A program made the translations under genes and the position numbers. DNA of 59,565 nt, taken from assembly GCF_905250085.1 (NCBI RefSeq), contig NZ_CAJNOB010000056.1:63035-122599 (forward strand), written 5' to 3'. Position 1 is the first letter of the stretch, and the number at the start of each line of letters is the position of its first letter. This document shows positions 16,874 to 28,041 of the stretch, in pieces. A model generated the notes under the pieces. That model saw nothing but the letters and a program-made list of their open reading frames with translations. It made no database searches and was not told the DNA's origin. The DNA comes from Candidatus Methylacidithermus pantelleriae. GTDB lineage: Bacteria; Verrucomicrobiota; Verrucomicrobiia; Methylacidiphilales; Methylacidiphilaceae.

Positions 16874-18796
16874 CTATTGTGGATGGGATAACTCCTTTTT
16901 AAAGGCGACCAGAGAAAGAGGAGGCAAGGTCAAGCATAGGGAAAAAGGCTGGCCGGCCCAGGCAAGCAAACCTGCTTCCACGCCGCCCAAGTTACCGAGT
17001 CCCGAACCACCGAAGTAGCTCGCGTCGCTATTGGCAATTTCTTTCCAATAACCGCCAGCTGGGGCTCCCACGAGATAATGGAACCGGGGTACGGGTGTCA
17101 GATTGAGAACGACCAGAATCAATTCTTTCCCGTCGCGCGACCGCCGGAGGAAACTAATAATGCTTTGTTGCCAATCGGAAAAATCGATCCATGCAAATCC
17201 TCGGGGATGGAAGTTTTCCTCGTGCAAGGCTCTTTCCGTTCGATACAAGCGATTCAGCTCGCACACCCATCGCAAAAGTTCTTGGTGGGGCACGTATTCC
17301 AAAAGGTGCCATTCCAAGCTATGATCCTGGTTCCATTCGCCCCATTGGCCAAATTCACCCCCCATGAAAAGAAGTTTATGGCCTGGGAAAAAGTACATAT
17401 ACCCCAGAAGGGCACGGAGATTGGCGAACTTTTCTTGGGGTGTCCCCGGCATCTTGGAAAGAAGTGATCCTTTGCCATGGACCACTTCATCGTGGGAAAG
17501 AGGAAGGATAAAGTTTTCATGAAAGGCATACCACGCACTAAAGGTTAAGCAGTGCTGGTGATACTTCCGGTAAATCGGGTCCAGCGAAAAGTACCATAGG
17601 GTATCATGCATCCACCCCATGTTCCATTTCATCCCAAAACCCAACCCTCCGAGATAGGTGGGCCGGGACACCATAGGATAGGCGGTGGATTCCTCGGCAA
17701 TCATCTGGACATGCGGAAACGAGCGATAGACTTCCTCATTAAGAGTCCGGAGAAATGCGATGGCTTCGAGGTTTTCATTTCCCCCATAGATATTAGGAAT
17801 CCATTCTCCCGGTTTCCGGGAGTAGTCGAGATAGAGCATGGAAGCAACCGCATCAATTCGCAGGGCATCCACATGATACTGCTCGAACCAAAAGCAGGCG
17901 TTACTAATGAGAAAAGCTCGAACTTCGTTTCGCCCATAGTTGAAAATATAGCTTCCCCAGTCCGGGTGATATCCTTGGCGGGGATCCGCATGTTCGTATA
18001 GATGGGTTCCATCAAAAAGACCTAACCCGTGCCCGTCGGTAGCAAAGTGAGAGGGAACCCAGTCGAGGATGACGCCAATACCGTGCTGGTGAAGGTAATC
18101 GATCAAGTACATGAAATCCTGGGGAGTACCGTAGCGAGCCGTCGGAGCGTAGTATCCGGTAACCTGGTATCCCCAGGAGGGATAATAGGGGTGTTCCATG
18201 ATCGGGAGAAATTCAACATGAGTGTATCCAAGCCGCGTCACATACTCGGCAAGGAGCGGGGCCAATTCCCTGTATGTGAGCCAGCGATACCCTTCTTCGG
18301 GGACTCGTCGCCAGGAACCTAAATGAACTTCGTAGATTGACCAGGGTGCATCGAGCGCGTTTCGTTGAGAGCGTTTTTCCATCCACTCGTGGTCGTGCCA
18401 ATCATAGTGGAGATCCCAGACGACCGACGCACTACACGGAGGTTTTTCTGCAAAAAAGGCAAAGGGATCGGCCTTTTCTAGAGGAGCACCTCCCCGTTCG
18501 GGTTCGATATAGTACTTGTAAAGGGCTCCCTTATCGACTCCTGGAAGGAAACCTTCCCAGATTCCCGATTCATCGCTCCGGCGTTCCAAGGGATTTTTTT
18601 TGGGATTCCAACCATTGAAGTTGCCGATGACCGAAACGTACCGCGCATTGGGTGCCCAAACACGGAAAGAGGTCCCTAGGGAGCCGTCGCGGAGGGCCAA
18701 GTGGGCGCCCATTTTTCGATAGATGCGATAATGGCACCCCTGGCGGAAGAGATAGATATCATATTCGGTCAGCGGTTCATAAGAAGGCCAGCTCAT
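16874..18796 (-). CDS. glgB: 1,4-alpha-glucan branching enzyme (GlgB), GH13
   Basis: GlgB introduces alpha-1,6 branches into glycogen-like glucans. The 640-residue product lacks an N1 extension and has the CBM48-like domain ([20 protein letters not shown]) and the GH13_9 catalytic domain. Nucleophile region [18 protein letters not shown], acid/base region [10 protein letters not shown] and third carboxylate in [13 protein letters not shown] are all present, as are [15 protein letters not shown] and [14 protein letters not shown]. The start is six bases after the treS-mak stop, so it is the second gene of an operon. The end is followed by about 377 bases without a clear gene. Together with TreY and TreS-Mak it fits a trehalose/maltose-1-phosphate alpha-glucan route, although GlgE itself is not in the window. 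Confidence 0.95.
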   Translation of the reverse strand: MSWPSYEPLTEYDIYLFRQGCHYRIYRKMGAHLALRDGSLGTSFRVWAPNARYVSVIGNFNGWNPKKNPLERRSDESGIWEGFLPGVDKGALYKYYIEPERGGAPLEKADPFAFFAEKPPCSASVVWDLHYDWHDHEWMEKRSQRNALDAPWSIYEVHLGSWRRVPEEGYRWLTYRELAPLLAEYVTRLGYTHVEFLPIMEHPYYPSWGYQVTGYYAPTARYGTPQDFMYLIDYLHQHGIGVILDWVPSHFATDGHGLGLFDGTHLYEHADPRQGYHPDWGSYIFNYGRNEVRAFLISNACFWFEQYHVDALRIDAVASMLYLDYSRKPGEWIPNIYGGNENLEAIAFLRTLNEEVYRSFPHVQMIAEESTAYPMVSRPTYLGGLGFGMKWNMGWMHDTLWYFSLDPIYRKYHQHCLTFSAWYAFHENFILPLSHDEVVHGKGSLLSKMPGTPQEKFANLRALLGYMYFFPGHKLLFMGGEFGQWGEWNQDHSLEWHLLEYVPHQELLRWVCELNRLYRTERALHEENFHPRGFAWIDFSDWQQSIISFLRRSRDGKELILVVLNLTPVPRFHYLVGAPAGGYWKEIANSDASYFGGSGLGNLGGVEAGLLAWAGQPFSLCLTLPPLSLVAFKKELSHPQ

Positions 18797-18802
18797 CGCT
18801 AA

Positions 18803-21800
18803 CTATGAGGGGATGGGAGGTGGTAGGGTTTCGGGGCCTAGAGAAAGGAGTTTGAGCGCGTAGAACGAAAACGCTACCCGGTCATGCTCAAGTTCCACGT
18901 CCCGGATCAATTCTCCCAGGGCTCGTTCGATCAGGCAGAATTGCAAAAGGACATCCCGATCCGCCGGGTCAGTCGGGAGAAAGGAAGCGGGCCCGATCCG
19001 TGCATAATAGCTCTCCAGAAAGACCGTACTGGTGTACTTATACCAAAGATGGATCCAGTCGGAAAGATAGGGAAACTCGGCCACAGGTGCCACTCCTGAA
19101 TAGCGAAGGGAGGAGAAGGCTGCAAACCGGAGCGACTGGAGCATCGTGGCGGCATCGCGTAGGGCGGGCCGTTTGAGTCGCCGTTCGCTCGCAGGCCGGA
19201 AGGGATCCCCTTCAAAGTCAGTAATGACGAAATCCTTTCCCGTATACAGAACTTTTTCCAGTTGGTAATCTCCATGAACTCGAATTTTTGCGCCGGAAAG
19301 TTTTCGATTCACAATGGCTCCCAAGAGCGTTTTTAGCCGGCTATAGATCCCACCCCAGCGAGGGGCTTCGTCTCGGAGGGCAGGCGGAAGCGAGGAAGTT
19401 CTTTCTTTAAAAAGACGATTGACCTCTGCGAGTAATTCGAGCCCCGATTGGAATAGCGAGCGCTGGTAGAGAGGAGTGAAGGGTTCGGGGTTAAAGTCAG
19501 GATCGTCTGACTCCTGTCCCAAAGCCAAGTGCATTTGTGCGGTCCGGTCTGCCAGAAGACGGAGATTCCCAAGGAAAATTTCGTCCACGAGTTCCCGGAC
19601 CGAGGCCGGCCATTGAGCGATGGGCTCTTTCCAAAGGGCTAGCGGGTCCACAGGAGGTCGAACCTCGAGCACGTGCTCCAGGTACCGTTCGACAACCCCG
19701 ATTGTGAGCTTCCAGGCATCCTGTTCGGAAGTGACATGTTCAAGAAGGAGAGCTACCAAAGAGCGCGCGCCATCCTCTCGATGATATTCCAGAGCTCCCA
19801 TGTACTGCGGTACGTGCGGAAATCTACATTTTTCGCTCAAGTAACGCACCATTTCCGCATCGGGATCTTCTCCCTCTCCCAGGATTCTGTAGAGTTTTAA
19901 AAGGAAGCGCTGGCCATAAATGACCCTCACGCAGGCAGGCTCCGTTTCGATGAGCTTGGTGTGGGGAGGCAACTGTCCTTGCCGGCGTAGTTCTTCGCTT
20001 TCCCGGGAGGCTCTCCCACAAAGAAAACCATGATGGCCGGACGCTCTCCTTCTTCCGGCAACAAAGTCCAGAATGAGATCCCAGGAACCCGGATACCGAC
20101 GAATGTCGGCCAGCACTCCTTCCCACTGGCCGGCCTGGTATCGAACCAGAACCGATTCCGGATAGAGGAGGAGAAGTTGGCGCGCTGCATCTGCTTCGGC
20201 AACAAAAAGCGGGAGGGCCAGAACCATGGGACTTCCCTCGGACAAGTTGGTCGAGACAAAAAGCCAGAAGATCGAGTCAGCTCTCCTGACCGGCTCCATT
20301 TCAATGTAATCCCAGACCGAAACGTCCGTGATCGCTGCACTAGGTGCAAGGCGACCAAGAACGGAGGGGAGATAATCGGGCAGAAGTTGGGCAAGAACCC
20401 TTCTTCCGGTTTCCGACTCCCAGTACTCGGCAGTGGGACGTTCGACAAGGACCAAGGGGCGCACGGAATCCTTAAGATGGACGACGGGTTCGGTCGTCTG
20501 GCTGAGGAGAAGCCAGAAGTGATCGTAGGGCCCCATGAGGAAGGTCAGGGGGTCGTCGGTCCGTATTGGGGGGAGAACCGTTCGACCAAAAGGCTCGATG
20601 GGGGTCATTCCAGCCCATTCTCTGAGGTCAAGGCGGGCCAGCTGGGAAAACCTCGAAAGATTAAGGACCACAAGCACGATCTGTCCCTCCCATTCGCGGG
20701 TAAAGGCGAGCACCTTGGGATTATCCACAAAAACAAGCCGCAGGGATCCCCGAGCCAGAGCCCGCAAACGCTTGCGCATGTCGATCGTTCGGCGGACCCA
20801 CCACAAAAGCGAAGAGGTGTTCCGCTCTTGGAGTTCTACATTAACAGCTTGGTAGTGGTATTCAGGGTCGATGACAACGGGTAAGTAGAGCTTTTGGGGA
20901 TTAGCCGTGGAGAATCCAGCATTGGTTTCCCCGCTCCATTGCATGGGGGTTCGGACTCCGTTCCGATCTCCCAAGTACATATTATCACCCATTCCAATTT
21001 CATCCCCGTAGTAGAGGATGGGAGTCCCCGGAAGGGAGAAAAGAAGCGTAAAGAGGAGCTCAATTTTCTTGCGATTATTCCCAAGTAAGGGAGCCAGCCG
21101 CCTGCGAATCCCCAAATTCAACCGCGCTCTCCCTTCCCGAGCATAAACTCGATACATGTAGTCCCTTTCCTCATCGGTCACCATCTCTAGGGTGAGTTCG
21201 TCATGGTTGCGCAGAAAAATGGCCCATTGGCAATTGTCCGGAATGGCTGGAGTTTGCTCGAGGATATTCACGATGGGGTAGCGCTCTTCGGACTGGAGGG
21301 CAATGTAGAGCCTGGGCATCAGCGGGAAATGGAACGCCATGTGGCATTCATCCCCCTGGCCAAAGTAAGCCACGGCATCTTCCGGCCACTGGTTAGCCTC
21401 GGCCAGGAGCATCCTTCCGGGATACTTGCGGTCTACAAAGGCCCGGATTTCCTTGAGAAACGCGTGCGTTTCCGGGAGGTTTTCGCAGGTGGTCCCCTCC
21501 TTTTCAAAAAGGTAGGGAACTGCATCGAGCCGTAGGCCGTCCACCCCCATCCCTAACCAGAAATCGATCACTTTGAGGATCTCACGCCGAACCTCGGGAT
21601 TTTCGTAATTGAGGTCGGGTTGATGGGAGTAAAAGCGGTGCCAATAGTAAGCTTTGGCCAGCGGGTCCCAAGTCCAGTTGGAAGTCTCAAAGTCTTGGAA
21701 GATGATCCGTGCGTCCCGGTAGCGCTCCGGCGTTTCGCTCCACACATAAAACTCCCGCCACCGGGACCCGGGCCGGGCGTGACGCGCTCGTTGAAACCAG

Positions 21801-22159
21801 GGATGCTGATCGGAGGTGTGGTTAAGGACAAGCTCGGTGATCACGCGGATACCGCGCTTGTGAGCTTCCTCGAGAAACCGTTGGAAATCCCGGAGCGTTC
21901 CGTAGGCAGGATGCACATTGGTGTAGTCGGAAATGTCGTATCCGTCGTCTTTCAACGGGGACGGGTAGAAAGGTAAAAGCCAGACTGCCGTAACTCCCAG
22001 TTTTTCTAGGTAGTCCACTTTAGAGGTAAGTCCCGGAAAATCGCCGATTCCATCGCCGTTGGAATCGAAAAAGGCCCTCACGTGGAGCTCGTAGATAATC
22101 GCATCCTTGTACCAGAATGGATCGGTGGGAGGGGTACGAGAAGAGAAAAGTGCTGTCAC
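18803..22159 (-). CDS. treS: Trehalose synthase fused to maltokinase (TreS-Mak)
   Basis: The product is about 1118 residues. The N-terminal half is GH13 trehalose synthase ([18 protein letters not shown], then [11 protein letters not shown], catalytic [22 protein letters not shown] and [11 protein letters not shown]). It isomerises trehalose and maltose. The C-terminal part is a maltokinase with [14 protein letters not shown] and ITDFEGDP motifs, which phosphorylates maltose with ATP to maltose-1-phosphate, the GlgE substrate. Fusion in this order is common in bacteria with the GlgE route. A GTG at 22159 is chosen because the first recognisable domain follows closely; a TTG at 22300 would add 47 residues unlike the family and no good ribosome site is visible for either. 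It is followed by glgB six bases later. Confidence 0.92.
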   Translation of the reverse strand: MTALFSSRTPPTDPFWYKDAIIYELHVRAFFDSNGDGIGDFPGLTSKVDYLEKLGVTAVWLLPFYPSPLKDDGYDISDYTNVHPAYGTLRDFQRFLEEAHKRGIRVITELVLNHTSDQHPWFQRARHARPGSRWREFYVWSETPERYRDARIIFQDFETSNWTWDPLAKAYYWHRFYSHQPDLNYENPEVRREILKVIDFWLGMGVDGLRLDAVPYLFEKEGTTCENLPETHAFLKEIRAFVDRKYPGRMLLAEANQWPEDAVAYFGQGDECHMAFHFPLMPRLYIALQSEERYPIVNILEQTPAIPDNCQWAIFLRNHDELTLEMVTDEERDYMYRVYAREGRARLNLGIRRRLAPLLGNNRKKIELLFTLLFSLPGTPILYYGDEIGMGDNMYLGDRNGVRTPMQWSGETNAGFSTANPQKLYLPVVIDPEYHYQAVNVELQERNTSSLLWWVRRTIDMRKRLRALARGSLRLVFVDNPKVLAFTREWEGQIVLVVLNLSRFSQLARLDLREWAGMTPIEPFGRTVLPPIRTDDPLTFLMGPYDHFWLLLSQTTEPVVHLKDSVRPLVLVERPTAEYWESETGRRVLAQLLPDYLPSVLGRLAPSAAITDVSVWDYIEMEPVRRADSIFWLFVSTNLSEGSPMVLALPLFVAEADAARQLLLLYPESVLVRYQAGQWEGVLADIRRYPGSWDLILDFVAGRRRASGHHGFLCGRASRESEELRRQGQLPPHTKLIETEPACVRVIYGQRFLLKLYRILGEGEDPDAEMVRYLSEKCRFPHVPQYMGALEYHREDGARSLVALLLEHVTSEQDAWKLTIGVVERYLEHVLEVRPPVDPLALWKEPIAQWPASVRELVDEIFLGNLRLLADRTAQMHLALGQESDDPDFNPEPFTPLYQRSLFQSGLELLAEVNRLFKERTSSLPPALRDEAPRWGGIYSRLKTLLGAIVNRKLSGAKIRVHGDYQLEKVLYTGKDFVITDFEGDPFRPASERRLKRPALRDAATMLQSLRFAAFSSLRYSGVAPVAEFPYLSDWIHLWYKYTSTVFLESYYARIGPASFLPTDPADRDVLLQFCLIERALGELIRDVELEHDRVAFSFYALKLLSLGPETLPPPIPS

Positions 22160-22333
22160 GTTTGCGTCACGCCTGCCACGAAAAACGCAGGGAGGTACGG
22201 CTTTCCTTCCGAGGGAACCGGGTAGGGCCAAAAGGGTTGCTCTCCCAGAACTGTGGGGAGTGCTGGGAAGAGAGCAGGGACCAAAAAGAAAAGAACGCAA
22301 GAAAAGAAGCTGGCACGTTTCCAGAACTGTAAT

Positions 22334-22909
22334 CTAGAGGTAGTCCGGCTCGTTACCTGGCTTCCACTTGATACTGCATCCAAGGCTAGGCTTTTGATCC
22401 TGGGGAATGGGTCGTCCTTCCAAAAGAGCGTCGATCGCCCTTGCTAGGTCGTGCCCGGTAACGGGAATTCCATTACCCGGCCGGCTGTCGTCGTATTGTC
22501 CCCGGTAGACAAGCTTTCGATCCTGGTCAAAAAGGAAAAAGTCTGGCGTGCAGGCTGCCCGAAACGCTTTGGCCACTTCTTGAGACTCATCGAAGAGGTA
22601 GGGGAAGGGATAACCGACAAGCTTGATCTCTTCGGCCATCCGTTCTGGGCTATCCTCAGGGTAACGCTGGGGATCGTTGGAGTTAATCCCCACGATGGCT
22701 ACCCCGCGTTTCTGGTAGTTCCGGCAAAACTCCGCCAGATGGTGGCGGATATGTTTCACGTAGGGACAATGGTTGCACAGAAACATGACCAAAAGAGCGG
22801 GAGCCCCTTGAAAGTCATCCCTCCGGACGATCTTGCCGCTTGGGTCGGGTAGAGCAAAGTCCGGGCAAGGAGTCCCCAACGGAAGCATAAGCGAACGGGT
22901 TGCAGCCAT
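22334..22909 (-). CDS. Thioredoxin-like redox protein with CNHCPYV motif
   Basis: This 191-residue protein is of the redoxin/AhpC-TSA superfamily with active site CNHCPYVKH at about residues 45-53, a CxxC in the thioredoxin position. LGTPCPDFALPDPSGK is the typical N-terminus, and AIVGINSNDPQ, YLFDESQEVAKAF and CTPDFFLFD are the conserved core. The group is cytoplasmic (no signal peptide seen) and usually described as a thioredoxin-family or peroxiredoxin-like protein of unknown partner. It diverges from the MFS gene over about 90 bases. Confidence 0.85.
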   Translation of the reverse strand: MAATRSLMLPLGTPCPDFALPDPSGKIVRRDDFQGAPALLVMFLCNHCPYVKHIRHHLAEFCRNYQKRGVAIVGINSNDPQRYPEDSPERMAEEIKLVGYPFPYLFDESQEVAKAFRAACTPDFFLFDQDRKLVYRGQYDDSRPGNGIPVTGHDLARAIDALLEGRPIPQDQKPSLGCSIKWKPGNEPDYL

Positions 22910-22996
22910 GAGTTGTTACCTTGTTTTGGCAGCTTAGTCTACTTGCGTTTCGTCTTGGACGCAAGCTTCCGGTAGGCTTACAAAACGACTCCTTTC

Positions 22997-24220
22997 ATGA
23001 GCTTGCCTCTGACCCTTCGTGCTCTCCGTCATAGGGATTTCCAGTTGTATTTTGCCGGTCAAGCCATTTCCTTCATTGGCACCTGGATGCAGTCGGTTGC
23101 CCAGGGTTGGCTGGTGTTCCAGCTGACCCATTCCAGCTTTTGGCTCGGCCTGGTTGGCTTTTGCGCAAGCTTTCCTTTCTTTCTTTTTTCCCTCTGGGCC
23201 GGCACGATTGCCGACCGAGTTCCCAAACGGGCGTTGCTTGTGTGGATCCAAGTATGGAGTGCAGCCATCGCATTGGGATTGGGACTTTCGATTTCCTGTA
23301 AGCTTGTCACCCCTTGGCTTGTGGCGATCCTTTCCTTTGCCGGAGGGATCGCGCGTGCTTTGGAAACTCCAACGCGGCAGGCTTTTCTCATTGAACTCGT
23401 CGGCCGAGAGGATCTTCCCAATGCTGTGGCACTCAATTCGTCCCTATTTAATGGAGCCCGGTTGCTAGGGCCGGCTCTCGGCGGCTGGCTTGTGGCAACC
23501 TGGGGAACGGCCAGCTGTTTCTATGCCAACGCCGGCTCCTTTGTCGTAGCCTGGGCGTGTCTGGTTGCGATGCAGGCGGAGGGCCTTCCGTCGGAGTGCA
23601 CCCAAGAAGGCAGGACTGGGCTACCGGAAGCTTTGGGGTTCCTTTTCCGAGAGGGAAGAGAAGCTCTTGAGCCTTTGGGGGTACTGGCGGTCGTCTCGCT
23701 CTTTGGATGGTTTTACTCAACCCTTCTCCCGTACTTTGCCGGGGCCATTCTAGCGGGTGGGGCAAAAGAACTGGGCCTTTTGGTTTCTTTCAACGGTTTG
23801 GGAGCCCTTTTGGGGGCTCTCGTAACGGCCCGGCACGGCTCCTTTGAGCTGGCTCGACGATTTTCTCGATTGGGAATCACGCTTTTTTGCCTGGCGCTCC
23901 CCATCTTCGCAGAATCGCGCTTGCTTCCCTTAAGCGCCGGCGCTCTTTCGGTGGCAGGTTTCGGGTTAGTGCTTTTCCATTCCTCTTGCAACATCTGCGT
24001 CCAGAAGATTGCTCCTGACGAGCTGCGCGGGAGGCTCCTGGGCGTGTATGTCTTTCTTTATCAAGGTCTTTTCCCTTTCGGGAACCTGCTCGGGGGATGG
24101 TTTGCCCATACGTTCGGGGCTCCGAAAGCGCTGTGGATCGGCTCCCTTTTCTGCGCCAGCGCAGCGTTTGGGATGAGTCTCTTCTCACAACTGGTTTCCT
24201 TGGGGAACAAAGCCCGGTGA
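22997..24220 (+). CDS. MFS exporter of the EntS/MFS_3 type
   Basis: This 407-residue protein has about 12 hydrophobic segments, with the N-terminal FQLYFAGQAISFIGTWMQ and the loop ADRVPKRALL between helices 2 and 3, characteristic of the MFS_3 (enterobactin-exporter-like) subfamily. It is an inner-membrane efflux protein; the substrate cannot be told. DELRGRLLGVYVFLYQGLFP is the conserved loop of the second half. No siderophore genes lie near it, so a role in siderophore export is not supported by context. The ATG at 22997 is the first in-frame start that precedes the first helix. Confidence 0.87.
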   Translation: MSLPLTLRALRHRDFQLYFAGQAISFIGTWMQSVAQGWLVFQLTHSSFWLGLVGFCASFPFFLFSLWAGTIADRVPKRALLVWIQVWSAAIALGLGLSISCKLVTPWLVAILSFAGGIARALETPTRQAFLIELVGREDLPNAVALNSSLFNGARLLGPALGGWLVATWGTASCFYANAGSFVVAWACLVAMQAEGLPSECTQEGRTGLPEALGFLFREGREALEPLGVLAVVSLFGWFYSTLLPYFAGAILAGGAKELGLLVSFNGLGALLGALVTARHGSFELARRFSRLGITLFCLALPIFAESRLLPLSAGALSVAGFGLVLFHSSCNICVQKIAPDELRGRLLGVYVFLYQGLFPFGNLLGGWFAHTFGAPKALWIGSLFCASAAFGMSLFSQLVSLGNKAR

Positions 24221-24246
24221 GGATTGGGCTACGATTCGGCTTTACC

Positions 24247-24606
24247 CTACGCTACGGCAATCCAAGATTCTAAGATCACACGCACAAGGCTTATGACGAT
24301 GGCCCCTCCGAGTGCTGAAAGGAAACCGGGGACATGGAAACCGGCCACTAGGGCTCCGACCAAGTAGAGCAAAAAGGCGTTAATAACAAGAAGGAAAAGT
24401 CCAAATGTAAGGAGAACGAGGGGCAAGCTTACAACGACAAGGATCGGTTTGAGTAGAGCATTGGTAATGCCCAGGATAAGGGCAGCCGCCAGAAGGGAAC
24501 TCCAGTGGTCGTAGGTAATCCCTAGGAAGCGGATGTGAGCGGCCACAAAAACGGCCACCGTCAGGATAAACCACCGGAGGAGGAATGGGGCCATGGTCTT
24601 ACCCAT
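24247..24606 (-). CDS. Phage holin superfamily IV-like membrane protein
   Basis: A small protein of about 119 residues with four hydrophobic segments, matching the family called mycobacterial 4-TM phage holin superfamily IV (DUF-type membrane proteins found widely in bacteria). Characteristic pieces are ALILGITNALLKPILVV, SLPLVLLTFGLFLLVINA and FLSALGGAIVISLV. Despite the name, most bacterial members are chromosomal and not phage genes, and nothing around it is phage-like. Its function is unknown. Start codon uncertain (24606 or 24594). It converges with the MFS gene. Confidence 0.8.
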   Translation of the reverse strand: MGKTMAPFLLRWFILTVAVFVAAHIRFLGITYDHWSSLLAAALILGITNALLKPILVVVSLPLVLLTFGLFLLVINAFLLYLVGALVAGFHVPGFLSALGGAIVISLVRVILESWIAVA

Positions 24607-25245
24607 TAGACTGGCTTGGATGACGGGTTTCGTCAACTAGGGCTATGTCCAATCCTATGCCGTTTGCCCGGGTATCCCTGAGGGTCTCTGCATCCATTCC
24701 TGCCCATCCCAAGAGGCTTGCCTGCGGGCCCTTTTTGCCGGCGCCGCTCTTTTGGTCGAAGGAGCTTTTCCCCATAGAGATTACTGGCCGGTTTCCCTGA
24801 TCGCTTCGACGCAAGCATCTCTCTGGGGTAAGCGGGAGGAGAGGGGAACGAGAAAAGGCAACCAAGGGAGAGGTTCCCTGCCCAGCTCCCCAAGCCAGAT
24901 GGCTCGCAAACCTTCTAGCTTTGGCCCTAAGGTTGACACCCTTGGGTGACAAGCCGCTCGGCCGTCGTTACTGCCTGGGCAAAGAAGAGATAACTGCCAT
25001 TTGGCTTCTGGGCAAAAAAGGAGTTAGACTCCTAGTGGGAGGCGGGCGATAGGAACTCAAGCAGGAGCTCCGTTTGGGGACACGGGAGTGGTAACCCTGG
25101 CCAAGAGAAAAGCTTTCATCTTGGGAGCTTCAAAAAAGGGAGCCAGGGGAAGGTTTTCCGGCTTGGCGGAATAACGTTTTAGGAGTTAGCCCATGGGACG
25201 CAAAAGCGAAGGGATGCGGGCAAAGTCCCCGGAAGGAACCGGAAG
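24607..25245. other. Intergenic region, about 640 bases, nothing recognised
   Basis: This stretch lies between the holin-like gene (minus) and the methyltransferase (plus). It has several short open frames on the minus strand (24633-24952) but no family match, no consistent codon bias and no obvious terminator. I see nothing I can support here. Confidence 0.4.
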
Positions 25246-25842
25246 ATGGGAAAGTTCTTACGAGATCCATCCTACTGGGATGAACGCTATCGAGCGGGGG
25301 ATCATCCATGGGATCGCGGCTCCCACGCTCCACCGCTGGAAGAAGTGCTGGAGCTTTACCCATGGAAGGGTCGAGTGCTGGTGCCAGGATGTGGGACCGG
25401 GCATGATGTCCGCTTTCTAGCGGCTGCTGGGTTGGAGGCGGTCGGGATCGATTTTTCGACCGAAGCCATTGCGCGCGCTCGGTCTTTTACGAAAACCCCC
25501 AAGGCAATCTTTTATGAGTTGGATCTTTTTTCTCTCCCTCCTTCCTGGAATGATACTTTTGACTATGTTTGGGAGCACACGTGTCTTTGTGCGCTCCAGC
25601 CCGAGGATCGCCAGCACTACGTGCATGCGGTCCACCGGGTCCTTAAGCCGGGCGGCTCTTTGGTTGGCGTTTTCTTTTTGGTGGGTTCGTCCCAGCCTCC
25701 CCCATACGGGTTTTCGCCCCCGGAGCTAGACCAGCTTTTTGGTGCCTTGTTTTGGCTCGAAAAGGAGTGGCTTCCGGGCCGGTCGTATCCAGGACGCGAG
25801 GGAGAAGAGCTGGTCCGGTGGTATCGAAAGGAAGTGCGCTAA
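25246..25842 (+). CDS. TPMT-superfamily class I SAM-dependent methyltransferase
   Basis: A 198-residue methyltransferase of the thiopurine/halide methyltransferase (TPMT) family. The N-terminal DPSYWDERYRAGDHPWDRG is the family hallmark, the SAM motif I is VLVPGCGTGHDV, motif II is AVGIDFSTEA, and FDYVWEHTCLCALQPEDR is the typical C-terminal motif. Members methylate thiol or halide ions or thiopurines; the substrate is not evident. The ATG follows a GGAACCGGAAG-like ribosome site. It stands alone, with about 600 and 530 gene-free bases before and after it. Confidence 0.85.
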   Translation: MGKFLRDPSYWDERYRAGDHPWDRGSHAPPLEEVLELYPWKGRVLVPGCGTGHDVRFLAAAGLEAVGIDFSTEAIARARSFTKTPKAIFYELDLFSLPPSWNDTFDYVWEHTCLCALQPEDRQHYVHAVHRVLKPGGSLVGVFFLVGSSQPPPYGFSPPELDQLFGALFWLEKEWLPGRSYPGREGEELVRWYRKEVR

Positions 25843-26369
25843 AAGGCTCTGGCACCCCTCGGGTAAGGAAAGCCGAGGCTATCCCTCTGAGAGGAAAGAA
25901 GTGCTTCGGAAAGCCCGGGGATCATCTGGAGGACTGGAAGAGATGGCACTTTGCGTGGGGGAGTGTTTCCTCGCGAGAGGACGGGAAGCGAGTCCGGATC
26001 ACTCTTTTTTTGGGAAACCAACGTAGGAACTTGTGAATGAAAGCCGGTGAGAAATCTCTTTTTTCCAAAGGCTTCGGTTGGGAGGGAGCAAAAAAAACAC
26101 TTGCCTTACCTGCGCGTAAAACTGTCCCCTGGAGCTAGCCAAATGGAGAGCGCACCAGAGTCGCTAACGGGCTTTTTTGGGTTGGGAGCTATCTAGAGGG
26201 ATACCCCTTGCGTTTTCCAGAACCGGGAGAAAGGAAGACGAGCGGGGCAGAAAAAACCAGGAAAAGAATTCCCTTTTGGGATTTTTGGGAATAACCCGCC
26301 AAAAAAACTTTTTGTTGCAGGAAAGAATCTTGGTTAGAGGGATCCGCTTGACCGAAAAAAAGAAAAGCG
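25843..26369. other. Intergenic region, about 530 bases, nothing recognised
   Basis: Between two genes on the + strand. Several short frames, and A/T-rich runs near 26080-26100 and 26300, but no motif I can name. It may hold the promoter of the glycosyltransferase. Confidence 0.35.
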
Positions 26370-27980
26370 GTGGAGGCTCACCGGCCCAGTTGGATTTCGC
26401 AAACCCTGGCAGCCGGGGCGCGTCTTGCGGGAAAAGTGCGGAAGCCAATCGCCAGTATGGGCAAGCTATGCCATAGGCCGGCTTTGGGAAGCTGGGAAGC
26501 TCCCCCCCTTCGCGGGCTCATTCTTGGGATTTTCTTTTTGGGGGTCGGAAGCGTGCGGTTATGGATGGCATCGCGGTTGGAACTTGTTCCGGATGAGGCC
26601 TATTACTGGTTATGGTCCCACAGGCTAGACTGGAGTTACTATAGCAAGGGACCCGGGGTGGCTTGGACGATCTTTCTTGGGCGCCTCCTTGGAGGGGACA
26701 CCGAACTAGGGATTCGCTGGCCAGCTGTCCTTCTTTCTCTGGGCACAGGATGGCAGCTCTACCGGATGGCGCAGGAACTTTTGGGACAATCCGAAGCTCT
26801 GTGGTCGCTTACGCTGGCTGCGGGGATCCCTCTCTTTGCGGTTGGATCGGTGCTGATGACCATTGATCCCTTGTCCGTTTTCTTTTGGGCATGGGGAGCC
26901 CGATCCTTTTGGAAGGCAATCCATGGGCCGGGGTGGGGCTTTTGGCTAGCGTCGGGACTGGCCGTGGGTCTTGGGTTTTTGGCAAAATATGTCAATCTCT
27001 TGGAGCTTCTCTGTTGGGTTTTCTACCTCGTGATCACGCCCTCCAAGCGGTCGCTTTTGCGGGACGGCCGTTGGATCTGGATTGGGCTCCCGGTGATTCT
27101 TGCACTGGCACCTGTTTGTTACTGGAATGGCACGCACCAGTGGGCTGGCATAGGTCATCTCCTTTCCCGCGGCTCCTTGGATCGGCCTTGGCAGTGGAGT
27201 GGAAAGGAATGGATGTCGTTTCTAATGGAACAAGCCCTTGCTTTATCTCCAGTGGTTTGGCTGGGGATGCTCTGTGCGGTGGCAGATGGGTTGCGGAAAC
27301 TGCCTGTCTGTCCCAAGACCTCGTATCTCGTTTGGTTATTTCTCCCGGTCTTTCTTTTTTATGCTTTTTTGAGTTTCAACCAGGCGGCCAAGGGCAATTG
27401 GACGGCCACCGCGGACATAGCGGGCATCTTGCTTTTGGGTTCTTTTTGTCATCGGTTATGGCGGATGGGAAGGTGGGGTCTGCGCGCTTTCGTCGGAATC
27501 CTTTTTCTTACGGCTTTCCTGGAAACGGGTCTTCTCCATACCACGCTTCCTTTGGGGGTAGCTCCTGCGCATGACCCTCGCATGCGGGTTCGGGGTTGGA
27601 GAGACCTTGCGCAAAAGGTGGATCAGGTCCAGCAAGCGACCCGGTCTCAAGTTTGCATTGCCAGTAACGCAGGGTTGGCAAGTGAGCTGGCTTTCTACCT
27701 CCCCGGTCATCCCCCGGTTTATGTGGCACCCAGTTCCCGGCCTCGGGACCAGTTTTTCTTTTGGCCGAGTTACGATCCGGCACGTATCCGGCGTGCTCTC
27801 TATATCACGGAGGACTGCGAGGCGGTTCTCCCTCGTCTCCTTTGCAAGGATTTTTTTCGGGCAAACGCCTTGGGCCAGGTTTGGCGAAGGTTTCGTGGAG
27901 CCAAGCTTACCGCGTACTGCCTGTGGCTTTTGGAGATTCCGCCATCCAAGGTCCTCCCTCTATCCCAGAAGAGTCCATAG
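26370..27980 (+). CDS. ArnT/PMT-type (GT83-like) membrane glycosyltransferase
   Basis: A 536-residue protein with about 10-12 membrane helices and the conserved N-terminal DEAYYWLWSHRLDWSYYSKG, the acidic catalytic loop of polyprenyl-phosphate-sugar-dependent transferases of the PMT_2/ArnT group. The enzyme would use a polyprenyl-linked sugar donor in the periplasm. The GT2 protein at 14.4 kb could be the donor synthase, but they are 11 kb apart. The frame opens with GTG at 26370; an ATG at 26457 just before the first helix may be the true start. Only 12 bases separate its stop from the left end of dead IS607 copy A. Confidence 0.8.
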   Translation: MEAHRPSWISQTLAAGARLAGKVRKPIASMGKLCHRPALGSWEAPPLRGLILGIFFLGVGSVRLWMASRLELVPDEAYYWLWSHRLDWSYYSKGPGVAWTIFLGRLLGGDTELGIRWPAVLLSLGTGWQLYRMAQELLGQSEALWSLTLAAGIPLFAVGSVLMTIDPLSVFFWAWGARSFWKAIHGPGWGFWLASGLAVGLGFLAKYVNLLELLCWVFYLVITPSKRSLLRDGRWIWIGLPVILALAPVCYWNGTHQWAGIGHLLSRGSLDRPWQWSGKEWMSFLMEQALALSPVVWLGMLCAVADGLRKLPVCPKTSYLVWLFLPVFLFYAFLSFNQAAKGNWTATADIAGILLLGSFCHRLWRMGRWGLRAFVGILFLTAFLETGLLHTTLPLGVAPAHDPRMRVRGWRDLAQKVDQVQQATRSQVCIASNAGLASELAFYLPGHPPVYVAPSSRPRDQFFFWPSYDPARIRRALYITEDCEAVLPRLLCKDFFRANALGQVWRRFRGAKLTAYCLWLLEIPPSKVLPLSQKSP

Positions 27981-28041
27981 CGGGTTGCCAAGAGCGAAAA
28001 AAGATAGGAACACCTAAAGCCCTTCACGCTAGCATCTCCAA

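Noticed and set aside
20030-20884. 284-residue + strand frame inside treS-mak
   Set aside because: Antisense to the conserved maltokinase/trehalose synthase; long only because the real gene's codons avoid antisense stops.
24247-24606. Holin-like protein as prophage evidence
   Set aside because: Family is widespread in bacterial chromosomes and there are no phage genes beside it.
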